The notes under the pieces: generated by a model
Seen by the model: only the letters and a program-made list of their open reading frames with translations
The model's database searches: none
Told to the model about the DNA's origin: nothing
Made by a program: the position numbers and the translations under genes
Assembly: GCA_019022495.1 (NCBI GenBank)
Contig: JAFEKR010000002.1
Coordinates: 5,642,001 to 5,706,000, forward strand
DNA from: Epichloe hybrida
Lineage: Eukaryota; Ascomycota; Sordariomycetes; Hypocreales; Clavicipitaceae
Length of the DNA stretch: 64,000 bases
Direction of reading: 5' to 3'
Shown here: positions 21,675 through 32,755 of the stretch, one piece after another
Numbering within the stretch: position 1 is the first letter of the stretch
Layout of the letters: each line of letters begins with the position of its first letter

Positions 21675-23072
21675 TCATTTCATCACTTTCTTCCCAGACT
21701 TGTTGTTGATGAGCGATGCAACCAGCAATGGCCGAATGCTGGCTGGGAATATGTTCAGGAATGATTCCGGCAGCTCCGAAACCGTGACGGTTTCCGTGAC
21801 GCACTCGGCATCAGGCTGTTTGCCATCCCTCATACCTTTCAGCCAGCCCAGGGCATTGGGAGCTCCGATGATCCCGTACCCAAGGTGGCCTATACCGACG
21901 GCATCGTCTTTCTGGTAGTGTACTCTCGCTCCCCGCTTGCAATAATCCTGGACGGCCGCATCTGTGCCATTGACCGGGGCGACGTCATCGTGGACCTCCT
22001 GATACCAGTAGACCGGGGCTCTTGGTACGGGAGACGACAGCCGGAGACTCTTGGTCTGTACGAGTGCCAAAGCTGGGAGCACGCACAAGTCCAGGCAGTG
22101 GAACATTCCCAGGACGTCGGCGTTTGCGAAAGTTTTGATGTTCGCATCGAGGCACTGGTGCAGGGGCGCATAAAACTTCTCTTTAAACTCCCTCTTGAGG
22201 GTCAAGTCCAGGACCATCTGGAACTCGGGGTTCTCCAGTCCCACACCGATCAGGGCGGGAGGCAACAAGCCTGCGTGCGGGCTTCTGTTCATCTTCTTCA
22301 CCGCGTCCAGCGATGGCTGACCGACTCCTCCGAAGGCAACGCCAACCAAGTCCAACTCATTTGCGTACTTTGGCTGCATCTCGGCGGCGAACTTGGTGAC
22401 GGCTGCACCGGCAGAATATCCCCACAGGGCGACGACGGCGGTCTCGCTGACACCTGTGAAAGACTCCGACCGCAACGAAGCTCGGAGGCCGTCGAGAATC
22501 GCTTGACCGGCGATTTTCATGTCGGCAAATGCCGCCCTGGGGCCTTGGAAATCGGGCACCACGACCACCCATCCGTCCGCAAGGGCGGCCTGGATGAGCA
22601 GTACCTGCAACTGTGCCGTCAGTGAATTGAACAGCGGGTCGTCGCGCGATGCTGCCGTGATGGCGTACGACGGAGCGCAGTCGATGATGACGGCATTCTC
22701 GGCCAATTGGAACGACAGGACTGAGCTGAAATTGGCATTCTTCGGGACAAGCACCGTCATGACCGTCGCGGTAGGCCTGTCGTCTCTGTCCGTGGTGCGG
22801 TAGAGGACTTGATAGCTGTCTTGGATGTTGTCTGGGGTGTAGCCAAACGCGAAAACAGGAGATGGCGACCGCCGGTGCGCCAAGACCGTCCCGGCGCTCT
22901 TCTTCTCGAGACCGGATGGAGCCGCATAGAACGGGTCCTGGCTTGGAGGAGCTATGGCGGCATTCTTACGTGGCGTGTGAGTAGACAGTGCCGCAGTTGC
23001 TGGGACCAGCGTCTGTGCTGCCATCAGCAGACTAAAGAGATGTCGAAACCGCATGTCGCGCAACATTAACAT
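21675..23072 (-). CDS. Secretory lipase (LIP family, alpha/beta hydrolase)
   Basis: An intronless 465-codon frame. Met1, Met3 and Met7 are possible starts; Met7 gives the cleanest signal peptide (M-R-F-R-H-L-F then a hydrophobic core ending P-A-T-A-A). The nucleophile elbow G-Y-S-A-G lies near residue 219, preceded by V-V-V-P-D-F-Q-G-P, typical of the fungal secretory lipase family (PF03583; Candida LIP and lipase A-like). The acid and base of the triad are plausibly D in H-D-D-V-A-P-V and H in G-I-G-H-L-G-Y. Several Cys could form disulfides. Expected to hydrolyse extracellular acylglycerols. Upstream lies a G/C-rich run and a long spacer. Confidence 0.9.
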   Translation of the reverse strand: MLMLRDMRFRHLFSLLMAAQTLVPATAALSTHTPRKNAAIAPPSQDPFYAAPSGLEKKSAGTVLAHRRSPSPVFAFGYTPDNIQDSYQVLYRTTDRDDRPTATVMTVLVPKNANFSSVLSFQLAENAVIIDCAPSYAITAASRDDPLFNSLTAQLQVLLIQAALADGWVVVVPDFQGPRAAFADMKIAGQAILDGLRASLRSESFTGVSETAVVALWGYSAGAAVTKFAAEMQPKYANELDLVGVAFGGVGQPSLDAVKKMNRSPHAGLLPPALIGVGLENPEFQMVLDLTLKREFKEKFYAPLHQCLDANIKTFANADVLGMFHCLDLCVLPALALVQTKSLRLSSPVPRAPVYWYQEVHDDVAPVNGTDAAVQDYCKRGARVHYQKDDAVGIGHLGYGIIGAPNALGWLKGMRDGKQPDAECVTETVTVSELPESFLNIFPASIRPLLVASLINNKSGKKVMK

Positions 23073-25211
23073 GTTGGAGACTTGTTGGGGGGGGGGGTTG
23101 CAGATCCTTTGCTGCTAAATGTAGCGTATTGTCTGCAGAATGATAGTAACAGACAGTGCTGGTAAACAACTTTGAACACTTCATCAAGATAGTAAGGGGA
23201 GGACGATATATATTACATACATCCTCGCCGCCATATTTCCTTGGACGGCGTCATACATGCGAGCAACTTTATTTGCTTCTGCAAATAAACCGTACTACCC
23301 GTGTCGTGGTCTTCACTTTCTCCGACGAGGTTAGATACATTATTGTATTACAAAGATGGGCTCTCAGGCCACTCCAATCCCTGCCTTGTTCCCATCCAGC
23401 AGGGCGAGACATGTGAAAGGTTCGTAAAGAACCCGGCCATTCGCTGAATGATTTAGTTCCTGCGTGCTTTCCCCAAAAAGCGAATGTGAACACCTTGACA
23501 AGGGATTTATAATAGTCTGAGACAATGTCTCCGTGTTTCCCCAATGGCGCTCTTTCACATGCACAATGCCAATCACATCCAACTCGCCAAGAATCAACTC
23601 GAGTTCCTTGGCCATCACTCGACGGGGTCCCCAGACGAAGCACTCGTCGGCAAGCAAGCAACTTGGGGTTACACCACCTATGATGTACTTGACTGGATTT
23701 AAACCGGATGCAATCTCCTGTACTTTTTTTTCCTCGTATAAAATTCCTCATCTCCTTATTACTTAATAGCTGTTGTCCACCTTGTGGGTCTGTTAGGCCC
23801 GCAAATTATATGTACCTCTAATTTACTTTTATCTAATTAGATACATACAGACCCTAGTTAACGTGACTCCATATGTAAGGTGGACAATATTCAAGGAGAT
23901 TCTGAATAACTCCTTCTCTTTCACGATATGTTTCTTCGCCCGGTTCTACCTCCTTACATACGTCCGGGCTTTGACCCCTACGTTCAAATTGTTCATCATT
24001 ACAAGTAAACCTGTGGTCAGATGAGTACTGTAGGTCTTTTCATTCACCTGGAATACTCCTGTCTAGCCTATCCTTCTTCGTATGCCGTCGCCACTATCAT
24101 TGATTCATCTTTGCACTTTCATGCATGCAGTGACGGTAATATATGTTCACCGAGCCTGCCTCCTACATGGCATGCCCCCGCTGGGAATCTCGAGCCCGCC
24201 GGCATCCCATTTACTTGTTGCACAGGCGGGCATGATGCTGAGAATGGGTCAGTCATGGTCTACAGTCAGTGAAAGGCTACGCCGTGAGAGCTCTACGCCA
24301 TGTTTGATCAGGAAGTTCACGTGTGCACACTTTCATCGCGGAACTGACAGCGACAGAGTTCGTCGAAAGGCAGGTGCGAGTTTTCAAGGCTGACGATTAC
24401 CACCGGCTTCGAGAGTCCGTGACATCGGTCAGCAACGACTGGAGAGCTAGAACGAAATGACATGGCACCCATCGGCGATCGCGCCCCTCGAGATGCCGAA
24501 GCGCTTTTTTTTTCTCCAGACTTCTGCCACGATGTGGTTGGGAGGCAAACGCTGCCAGATGGACTTTTGTTGCGAACATGCAAGCATTCTGCGGCTTAAA
24601 AACCAAGCTCCCGAGCTGGCACAGATGACGCGTCGCGATGTGACTCTTTTCACTGTGGGCATATTACTCTGTTTGCTCTATTCCATCTACGGGGTCGTTT
24701 CAGGAATTGCCGCGGATTTCAAGGGAGCACTTCAAGTACGGAGCGACCTGGCGCGATCAAGTGGCAAGTCGTGAGGATTTTCATGATTGGATAAATACAT
24801 TGGTCGCGATGCCCTCTGATGATGCTTCGCTCCCGCCCCCAAATCACGGAAGCAACGGATGGCCATGAGTCGGGCAACACCTGATTGGCGGCACAGAGGG
24901 TTGCTCCTTTGAAAAGGCCAGGCAATGAATGAATGGCGTCTCGACAGCGGACCGGACGCTGAGCTCGACTCGGCTCTCTCTCCGTCAATACATGTAAAAT
25001 CTCTCCGTCGATGAATCTCCGCATCAGGCCAATGCTCCGATACGTCAAGCACGTCAAACTCCACCAGTCATGACGGGGCGCTCGCGAACAGGATAAATAA
25101 AGACTCTTGCCCATCCTCTCACGCCATCAGCCCAACCCTGCACTGCAATTGCTCGCGTCCCCCCCCCCCAATTTCTGGATATCCGGACGCATCCGTGCCA
25201 CATCCCTCACC
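23073..25211. other. Long intergenic region between divergent lipase and reductase genes
   Basis: About 2.1 kb with no confident gene. A minus-strand frame at 23,364-23,657 has gene-like codon use in its first half but no recognisable domain, so a gene relic is possible. An AT-rich patch lies at 23,760-23,900. A + frame near 24,460-24,770 contains one hydrophobic stretch but nothing else. Both promoters should lie here. Confidence 0.4.
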
Positions 25212-26424
25212 ATGAAGCAAGAGAACACGTCCGTGGTGTTGGCCGAGCGCCCTACCGATGACATAATCCCCGGACAGACGTTCAAGGAAAAAAAGACACC
25301 TATCCCATCACCAGCCGACCTGAAGCAAGGCGAGATTCTCGTTGAAGTCCTCTACCTCTCACTAGACCCCGCCATGCGAGGCTGGCTCAGTGGTTCGTGG
25401 CGGAACAACCCCCCCCATTTCACTCTTACTCTCGCTTCAACTTCCAATCCACGTAATCTGTGCTGACTCATGTCTCCCCCAGACGCGAGATCTTACCTCC
25501 CACCCGTCGAGATCGGGGCCGTCATGCGCGGCTTCACAGCTGCCCGCGTGCTGGCGTCTAAAAGCAAGCGTGCCTCGCCAGGCGACCTCGTCAGCGCCAT
25601 GTCGGGCTGGACCGAATATGCCGTCCTCGGCGAGCAAGAGTTTGAGCCGGCTTCTGCATATCCAGGACTGAACCCGCGAGAGCCCCAGGATATTCTGTCA
25701 GTCCTTGGCATCACCGGCGCAACTGCCTGGTGGGGGATGACACAGATTGGAGACCCCAAGCCCGGTGACCTGGTGGTCGTCTCGGGCGCCGCTGGTGCCA
25801 CGGGCAGCGTTGCCGGCCAAATCGCCAAGATCAAGGGCGCAACCGTCGTCGGCATCTGCGGGTCGGATCCCAAATGTCAGTGGCTAACGGGTGAGCTCGG
25901 CTTCGACGTGGCCCTGAACTACAAGGCTGCCGACTTCAAGGACAGGTTCAAGGCTGCTACCAAGAACTACATCGATGTATACTTTGACAACGGTACGTCA
26001 ACCACAGCTGCAAGAGAGAGAATCCTGCCCGGAGCGAATCGACTAACGTTCATGACAAGTCGGCGGCGAAATCCTGGACATGTGCCTGGATCGCGCCAAA
26101 GAGCATTCGCGGTTCGTCATGTGTGGCGGTATCAGCCAGTACAACACCTCCAACCCCATCGGGCCAAGAAACATTTCAAGAGTCATCACCATGAGAATCA
26201 AGATGCAGGGCTTCATCATCATCGACCACAAGGAGCGCTTTCCCGAAATCCGCAAGGAGCTGTCCCAGTGGCTGGCCGAGGGCAAGATCAAGAAGACCGA
26301 GACAATCATCAAGGGCGGCTTGGCCGCTGCTCAGCAAGCGCTGGTGGACTTGTACAACGGATCGAACCAAGGAAAACTATTGGTCCAGGTCAAGCGCCCT
26401 GCAGAGCCGGCTTTGAAGTTGTAA
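25212..26424 (+). CDS. NADP-dependent MDR reductase (leukotriene B4 dehydrogenase/prostaglandin reductase-like)
   Basis: Exons 25212-25392, 25483-25992 and 26060-26424 join in phase to 351 aa, the normal length of the family. The introns (90 and 67 bp) carry CTGAC and CTAAC branch points. The N-terminal catalytic domain contains L-Y-L-S-L-D-P-A-M-R-G-W, a hallmark of zinc-independent medium-chain reductases. The Rossmann motif S-G-A-A-G-A-T-G-S-V-A-G lies near residue 160. The signature Y-F-D-N-V-G-G is created by the second splice, confirming it. Such enzymes reduce the double bond of alpha,beta-unsaturated ketones or aldehydes with NADPH in the cytosol. The natural substrate is unknown. Confidence 0.9.
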
Positions 26425-27078
26425 ATAATCATGAATGCTACAAACATGAACCAACCCCCCCCCTTTTGGCCGCGGCTAATTTCCATAATTGCTTGTTCCA
26501 TTGTAATGTCCCCCGTACTTCCTACCGCAGAATCCTCCAATTATCGAGACATTGAACGACCAAGGGGCTCTTGCGTAACCGTGCCCAGAGCATCTTTTCA
26601 AGGAACCCTGCGAGATGCCACGGATATCATAATGGCCAACTTTGATGCACCCAGAGGTGACGTCGTAATATCTCATGAGAGGCTTGGCAAGGCGTAGACT
26701 TGCCGGCAATCCGTGGCACCGACGAAAGCAAATTGTCTCGCCAGGGAGACCCCTTGATGCTCAATCTTCCAATGAATGACGTTTCGTTTTCGATCGTACG
26801 AGAAACTAGCATTTTGGAACTCCACGTGTCCCTCAACGCAACGGCGAAGACTGCTGATGTGCCGAGTAATCGCTGACTCATTTATTACAAAGTATGTAGA
26901 AGCAGAGGCAGGCAAGCCCCACCACCCCACAGTGACAGCTTTGGCTGCCCTTGCTTCACTTGTCGCCTGCCTCCACAACCAGTATTACTTACGTTGAAGC
27001 TTTTCTATCATGGCCTTGCTGCGTCAACACCATTCCCCTTCTTAGGCCCAGAAAGACCTTGCAGGATCATCTGTTGCC
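26425..27078. other. Intergenic region upstream of UBP14
   Basis: 654 bp with no supported gene; should contain the UBP14 promoter. Confidence 0.4.
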
Positions 27079-29652
27079 ATGTCGTGTCATCATCTCGAGT
27101 CCGTGGGTAAGTTTTGATCTCTTGGCCAACAAAGTCACTACGCATGAATTACCGACGTCGTATTTCCCATCCATCAAGCTGACGGCTGATGGCCTGCACG
27201 TAGTACTCACGCCTCCGACGCCTTTTCAGTCTGTGTTTCGAGAGGATTGTACTCAATGCTTCGACTCAATCGTGTGTAGCTGTCCAACCGATGCGGCCGT
27301 TTCTGTAGCCTAACTGTCAGCGTGTAGGACGATTCAGCAGGTCTTGACGTTTGTCTACAATGTTTCAATGGCGGTTGCGCCGGTCATCGTTTGCACTCGA
27401 AGCTTCACAGCGCCATTCGAAGCCACCCGTTGTCTCTCAATATCCGCCGCAAGCGAAAGATTGTCGTTCGTGATGAGCCTCCCGCAAAGATGTCGAGGCT
27501 GGCCATCGCTGCTGAGACCGAGGAGGATCGATACGATACGTCTCTCGCTGCAAAATGCCTCGAATGCAATGTTGAGCTCGACTTGAAGAATAACAGACTT
27601 GCATCTGTTGTAGATGGGATCCTGCATGCCAACACTTTTTCTCGGAAAGAGGAGGTCAAGGCTTGGGAGCAGGAGCTTACGAGCTGTGAGCATGTGCTGC
27701 TCATGCAGCAGAATGACCCGCGCAAAATTGAGCAAGGCGAACTCGGACACTGCACTGGCTGCAACCTACGCGAAAATCTTTGGCTATGTCTCGAGTGCGG
27801 CAATTTGGGGTGCGGTCGCAAGCAGATGGGGGGTATTGACGGAAATTCACATGCCCTGTCGCACTCCAACGAGTCTGGGCATGGAGTGGCTGTCAAGCTG
27901 GGATCGATCACGCCTGAGGGCACCGCCGACGTCTACTGCTACAAGTGCGACGACGAGCGTATCGACGAAAACCTGGGTCAACATTTGGCCCACTGGGGTG
28001 TTATCCTGGCCGACCGCCACAAAACAGAGAAGAGTCTTACCGAGATGCAAATCGAGCAGAACCTGAAATGGGATTTCAGCATGACTACTCAAGACGGCGA
28101 GGAACTGAAGCCACTGTTCGGACCAGGCCTCACTGGGTTGAGGAACTTGGGCAACAGCTGCTATCTCGCCAGTATTACCCAATGTCTTTTTGATCTGCCT
28201 GCGTTTCGCGATCGCTATTTCCTGCCACACAAAGACATGCCAGTTGTGGATGACCCTGCCGCCGATCTAGAGACGCAGCTGCGAAAAATGGGCGACGGTC
28301 TTTGGTCGGGCCGATATTCCAAACCTGATGCGGACACGGCTGTCGAATCCCAGGTAAGCCATCAAAGAGGACTGGCTCCGGCAATGCTCAAGCATCTCAT
28401 CGGAAAGGGACACGAGGAGTTCTCTACCATGAGACAGCAGGATGCTTTCGAGTTTCTACAGCATTTGTTCAAGCTCATCTATAGATCGCAGCACTCTGGA
28501 GAGCTCAAGGACCCTACCGAGCAGTTTAGATTTGTTTTGGAGCAACGACTTCAATGTCTGGGCTGTAACAAAGTCAAGTACAGCTCTCACGAGCAAGACA
28601 ACATCTTCATAGATGTTCCTCTCGAGAAGATCCCCCCTCGAGGCAACGACGAAGAAACTGGAGAAAATTACAAACCGGTAACAATTCAAGAGTGTCTGGA
28701 CATTCTCACTGCCGCAGAGAAGGTGGAGCTGAAGTGCACCTCATGCGGCAGTAACGACGGATTTAGCAAGCAATCTCTCTTCAAGACATTCCCACGAGTC
28801 CTTGTTGTAAATGCCCGAAAGATGACCGTCATCAACTGGGTTCCCGTCAAGGTCGACGTGCCTGTCATCGTGCCGGATGAGCCATTCCTGTTGGACCGTT
28901 ACATCTCAAAGGGCTTACAACCCTCGGAGGAACAACTTCCCGACGAACCAGACCCTCCTGGTCCATGTTTCGTACCCGAGCCAACTTGTCTGGCTCAGCT
29001 GGAGGGAATGGGCTTTCCCCGCAATCGTTCTGAAAAGGCATTGCACGCCACGGGCAATTCGGATGCCAACGCTGCCATGGAGTGGCTTTTCGCCCACATG
29101 GAAGATGCCGATATCGATGCCCCTCTCGATGTTGGTGGGGGCGGCGGGAAGGGCGCTGCTGCCGCCGCTTCCACAGCCGACCCGGAGAAGATTGAGATGC
29201 TTGGTGCCATGGGGTTTGGTGCTCCTCAAGCCAAGAAAGCGTTGAAAGAGACTGGAGGTGATGTGGAACGCGCTGTGGAATGGCTGTTCAGTCATCCAGA
29301 TGATCAAGGCGACTTTGACGACGGTGCCGCTAGCTCAGGACCCTCGACACCAAAAGCACCGGCAGGCAGCGCAGCTCTACCTGCTTCATTCCAACTTCAG
29401 TCAATTGTTTGTCACAAGGGAACGAGCATACATGCTGGGTAAGTCCCCCCCCCCCCCCTTGTATCCTGGTTCATGTTCTGCTGGTTTTGACTGTACTCAC
29501 TTTGCAGGCACTACGTCGCCTTCATCCGTAAAAAAGTAGACGGACAGCAACGCCCAACTTGGGTCTTGTTCAATGACGAGAAAGTCGTTGAATCGACCGA
29601 CTTTGACGAGATGCGCAAGTTTGCTTATGTCTACTTTTTTGAGAGGGTGTGA
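27079..29652 (+). CDS. UBP14: Ubiquitin carboxyl-terminal hydrolase Ubp14 (isopeptidase T/USP5 homolog)
   Basis: Four exons (27079-27106, 27204-27271, 27328-29438, 29508-29652) give 783 aa, the usual fungal length. The first two small exons encode M-S-C-H-H-L-E-S and F-R-E-D-C-T-Q-C-F-D-S-I, conserved at the Ubp14 N terminus. Next come the variant zinc finger, the UBP zinc finger (about 175-250, C-x-x-C...H motifs) that binds the free ubiquitin C terminus, the Cys box G-N-S-C-Y-L (Cys about 310), and two UBA domains (about 585-625 and 653-695) inserted within the USP fold. The His box I-H-A-G-H-Y-V-A-F (about 734-742) is split by the last intron. It disassembles unanchored polyubiquitin and so supports the proteasome. 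The last intron starts with a C10 run. Confidence 0.96.
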
Positions 29653-30104
29653 GGGGCACGGCATAACCAAGTGGATGGATGGTGAAAAAGAAATAGACGG
29701 CGTTGGAAGATTTCCAGGGGCATGGCACGAGAGATTCGGCCACGATGAGAGCATGGAGGAGGGGATGGCATATAGGGCGATCAGGAGGCATACAGCTTGC
29801 AGATGCGCACTATTCTCCGAGTGTCAGAAATGGAGCAGAGCTCTTTGAAGTTTTTATTTGTTGACCACCCATCTTGTTGACCACCCATCCACTGGCCATG
29901 CGATGCAAGCAAGTTCATGCAGTATCTTGTCCTGAAGATTTGTCCCTCGTTGAGCAGGCTGGTGGTATATGTGACATGGATCCAACAAATCGGTTGACTC
30001 GTCTCCAAAAGGCCAGGCTCCATCGGCCTCTCCAGCCAGGGTAGAAGCTACCGTGTCTCCTTTCATGATATACATGACAAATCTTTTTTTTTTTTTTTTT
30101 TTTT
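29653..30104. other. Convergent 3' spacer between UBP14 and MAD2
   Basis: 452 bp, no gene. A T21 tract (30,084-30,104) ends directly at the MAD2 stop codon. A short direct repeat (TTGACCACCCATC) occurs twice at about 29,861-29,890. Confidence 0.5.
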
Positions 30105-31337
30105 TCACTCTCCCAGTCTATAGCTCACCAGCGTATCCACGCGATGGTTTGCAGTGCTAAATCCCCGGAGCTGCACGTGCTCTCCATTCGCAATCTCCTT
30201 GGCGTCCGAGTCGCCCCATTCAACGGGAACGTCGCTGTCCGCATCGGCGTACACCAGGACATTGAATGTACAGTCGCCATTCAGCTGAGGCAGAAAGGTG
30301 ACAGAGGCAGTTATTTGTCTAAAGATGGCGGCGATTTCCGCCTGAATCTCAGCCTCCGTCTTGTAGGGATCGGCGGCAGATGGAGCACCCGAAGCCGCGT
30401 TTTCCTGGTCTCGGGTGGTAGACTCCGACCTTGCCTTCGATTTCGAAGAGGAATGGGAGATTTGCACCTTTTTTTTTTTTTTTTCATTGTCGCTTTTTCG
30501 TCAGTGGCTTTCCTGCTCTCTAGACTGGTCGTGTTCGTGGTGTTGGGCCGGGGAAGGGGAAAAAACATTACATCGAATTGCCAGCGCTCGACGCGCTCGC
30601 CTGTGTCCTTGTCGGTGATTACTATGACGAGCTTGGATATTTTGCCGCCAACCATCCACTTGTCTAGTTGGCTCATGATCTTCTTGATGTACGCCTTTAC
30701 TTGGTCATCTGCGGAGACTGTGCATGGCCATGGTGTTAGATGGCAAAACCGCTGTGCGTGGTAGGATGATGAATAAAGGGACGGATATACCTAGCATGTT
30801 CAGGCCGTATTTCTTAACGCTACGCGAGCAGGAGGGGGGAAGGGGGGGGGAAGGGGTCAGCACTCCTCCGTGATTTGACGCGGTGGGATGAGTTTTTTTT
30901 TTTTTTTTTTTCCATCTTTTCGTGCATGCTGTGCTCATGCTTCTCGGCCGTTTGGTCGCGTCGGATGGGGGAAAGGCAGGCGGAGATGTGGACGTACGCT
31001 GTGAAGTCCTCGGCTGGATAGACGCCTCGTTGAAACCTGGAGGGTGTAAGTCAGATGCCGCTTGAGGGAGCCCGTAGGTCGCGGAGGACGGCCGTACAAT
31101 ATGGTGTGTATGGAGTATTGAAACTGATGGCCGGATGAAGAGTCGCGAATAAGATCAGCTCTCGGCTCGTCAATGATGTTTTCCGTGTGGGAACGGGGCG
31201 TGACGTACGAACTCGGCGACAAGTCTGGAACTGCCCTTGAGGGAAAGCTTGTGCACCTTGGATTTGTCCCCATCTTTTTCCTTGTCCCTGTCCCTCGGCT
31301 TGGGCTTGGGCTTCGAAATCGGCTCTCTTGATGACAT
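30105..31337 (-). CDS. MAD2: Spindle assembly checkpoint protein Mad2 (HORMA domain)
   Basis: Six exons on the minus strand (31337-31209, 31123-31098, 31036-30998, 30819-30791, 30717-30572, 30467-30105) keep phase throughout and give 243 aa. Three exons are very short (26, 39 and 29 nt), yet they rebuild the conserved HORMA sequence S-I-H-T-I-L-F-Q-R-G-V-Y-P followed by V-K-K-Y-G-L-N-M-L. Later motifs are K-K-I-M-S-Q-L, W-Q-F-D-V, and the C-terminal seat-belt region S-T-A-N-H-R-V-D-T-L. The N terminus has a basic K-P-K-P-R-D extension, and a Ser-rich insert follows W-Q-F-D-V. Mad2 binds Mad1 and Cdc20 and delays anaphase until kinetochores attach. The acceptor of the last intron lies directly behind an A-run instead of a pyrimidine tract, and the stop codon runs into A21. 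Confidence 0.95.
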
Positions 31338-32755
31338 TGCGAACCGGGAGAGTGAGATGTGGTTAACGAGCTTGTTGGTGAGGGCGGCATTGGTGGTGGA
31401 GGGGCAAGCAAAAAGCTCGTGTTATCTCCGCGCGCTTGTCGAATTTGTCGACCACGGCGGGGAGGGGGTCTGGTGGATCCGTGTCCAGCGCGCTGGCTAC
31501 AAGTGGGTTCAGGTAGCAGTCACCCAGAGGCCTCGTATTACATAATCCGTACTAGATGGACTACACATAATACCGCTCGTATTCTTCTATTAGCTACCTG
31601 CGGAGTTCTCTATTAATGCTACTCCATGTTACGTCATCCATTTTCCCTAGCAATACGGTCCAACGGATGCACATATGTCATGTGTACGGACTATTACAAG
31701 GCGCGGGTATTTCCGAAAATTATTATCTGGTACTCCGTACAGCTACCCCACTGTACACGGTCGCGGGCGGCGTTGTCGAAATTATGTACCTAATAAACCC
31801 ACTGTAACTCTCGCATTCCAGCGGGTCGACTTGCATGTCACGAGCCTCATTCAGGATCCGACGCTAATAGTCCTGGCATGCACCCGGCGATCCAGTTCGA
31901 TGCAAGACATTTGAACTGATACACTGGTTCACTCCGTATACTTCCTTGGCACTGAACAGTTTTCGCAAGCTACCCAGCCAGTTTCCTCGGACAATTATCG
32001 GGCCCCGCCCCGGTGGACTCTTGACCTGGCATCCCCGTCACTCATCCGATCGATCCCATGTAATCCGTACTACATTCATTGGCAAATTTCAGAGTAATCC
32101 ATTCTGCGCGACGCAGAAGAAATGCACCACAATTTTTAAGTTAAGTAATGACGATGTTACTCAATACATGATACATGATGTAGACGCACGCGAGATTGGA
32201 CCATGAGACATGAGCGCCACCTGTCTCACGGGCAATGACATTTCTCACAAGAGCTTCTCAACCACAGAGTGACGAAGCCAGTATGACTCAGATCTGTTCA
32301 ATTGTCTACTTTTTTCTTTTTATTTTCAATTTCTCATTACCTGCTCTCGCCACATGATCGGCGATGGAGGTCGAGGAGTGAAGGAACGAACTCATGACAT
32401 GCCTTTAAACATTCCTCTCCCTCCACCTAGGACCGGAGTAGCAACGATGCAATGACATGACATCCCGTCTGATAAATCTTTTTATATATTCTTTCGGATG
32501 ATAGGTCGAGTTTCTGTGGGACGACCTTTTTCCTGCCTGACATCGCGGTCTCACACCCTGGGCACCATCTTTCCTTTTCGTGTTTACTATCGCAAATCCG
32601 TGCCCTCCGGCCCTCGATTCGTTTATTGTCCTAACCCGGAAAGCTCGGCTTCGTATGTGACGTCTGGGAGCATAAGGACAGCTTCCTTTCGCTTTCGCTC
32701 TTGATAGGTTTCCCTGAGATTCGATACATCATCTCATCGTTCCACAACATGCAAG
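31338..32755. other. Divergent spacer between MAD2 and the GMC oxidoreductase
   Basis: 1.4 kb with no supported gene. It contains a decayed MITE-like segment (31,498-31,806), several TACTCCGTA/AATCCGTAC motifs, and presumably both promoters. Confidence 0.4.
31498..31806. mobile_element. Degenerate MITE-like segment related to the hairpin at 52,069
   Basis: The left end TACAAGTGGGTTCAGGTAG and the right end ACCTAATAAACCCACTGTA are imperfect inverted repeats. An internal TTCCGAAAATTATTATCTGG followed by CCCCACTGTA resembles the hairpin at 52,069-52,129. It is non-coding and may be two nested or rearranged copies. Boundaries are uncertain. Confidence 0.35.

Noticed and set aside
23269..23751. 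Minus-strand frames that might be a gene relic downstream of the lipase promoter
   Set aside because: Only about 30 codons look gene-like; no motif, no clear start or splice sites.
24457..24774. Small + strand ORF with one hydrophobic segment
   Set aside because: No family resemblance, and the hydrophobic stretch alone is not evidence of a gene.
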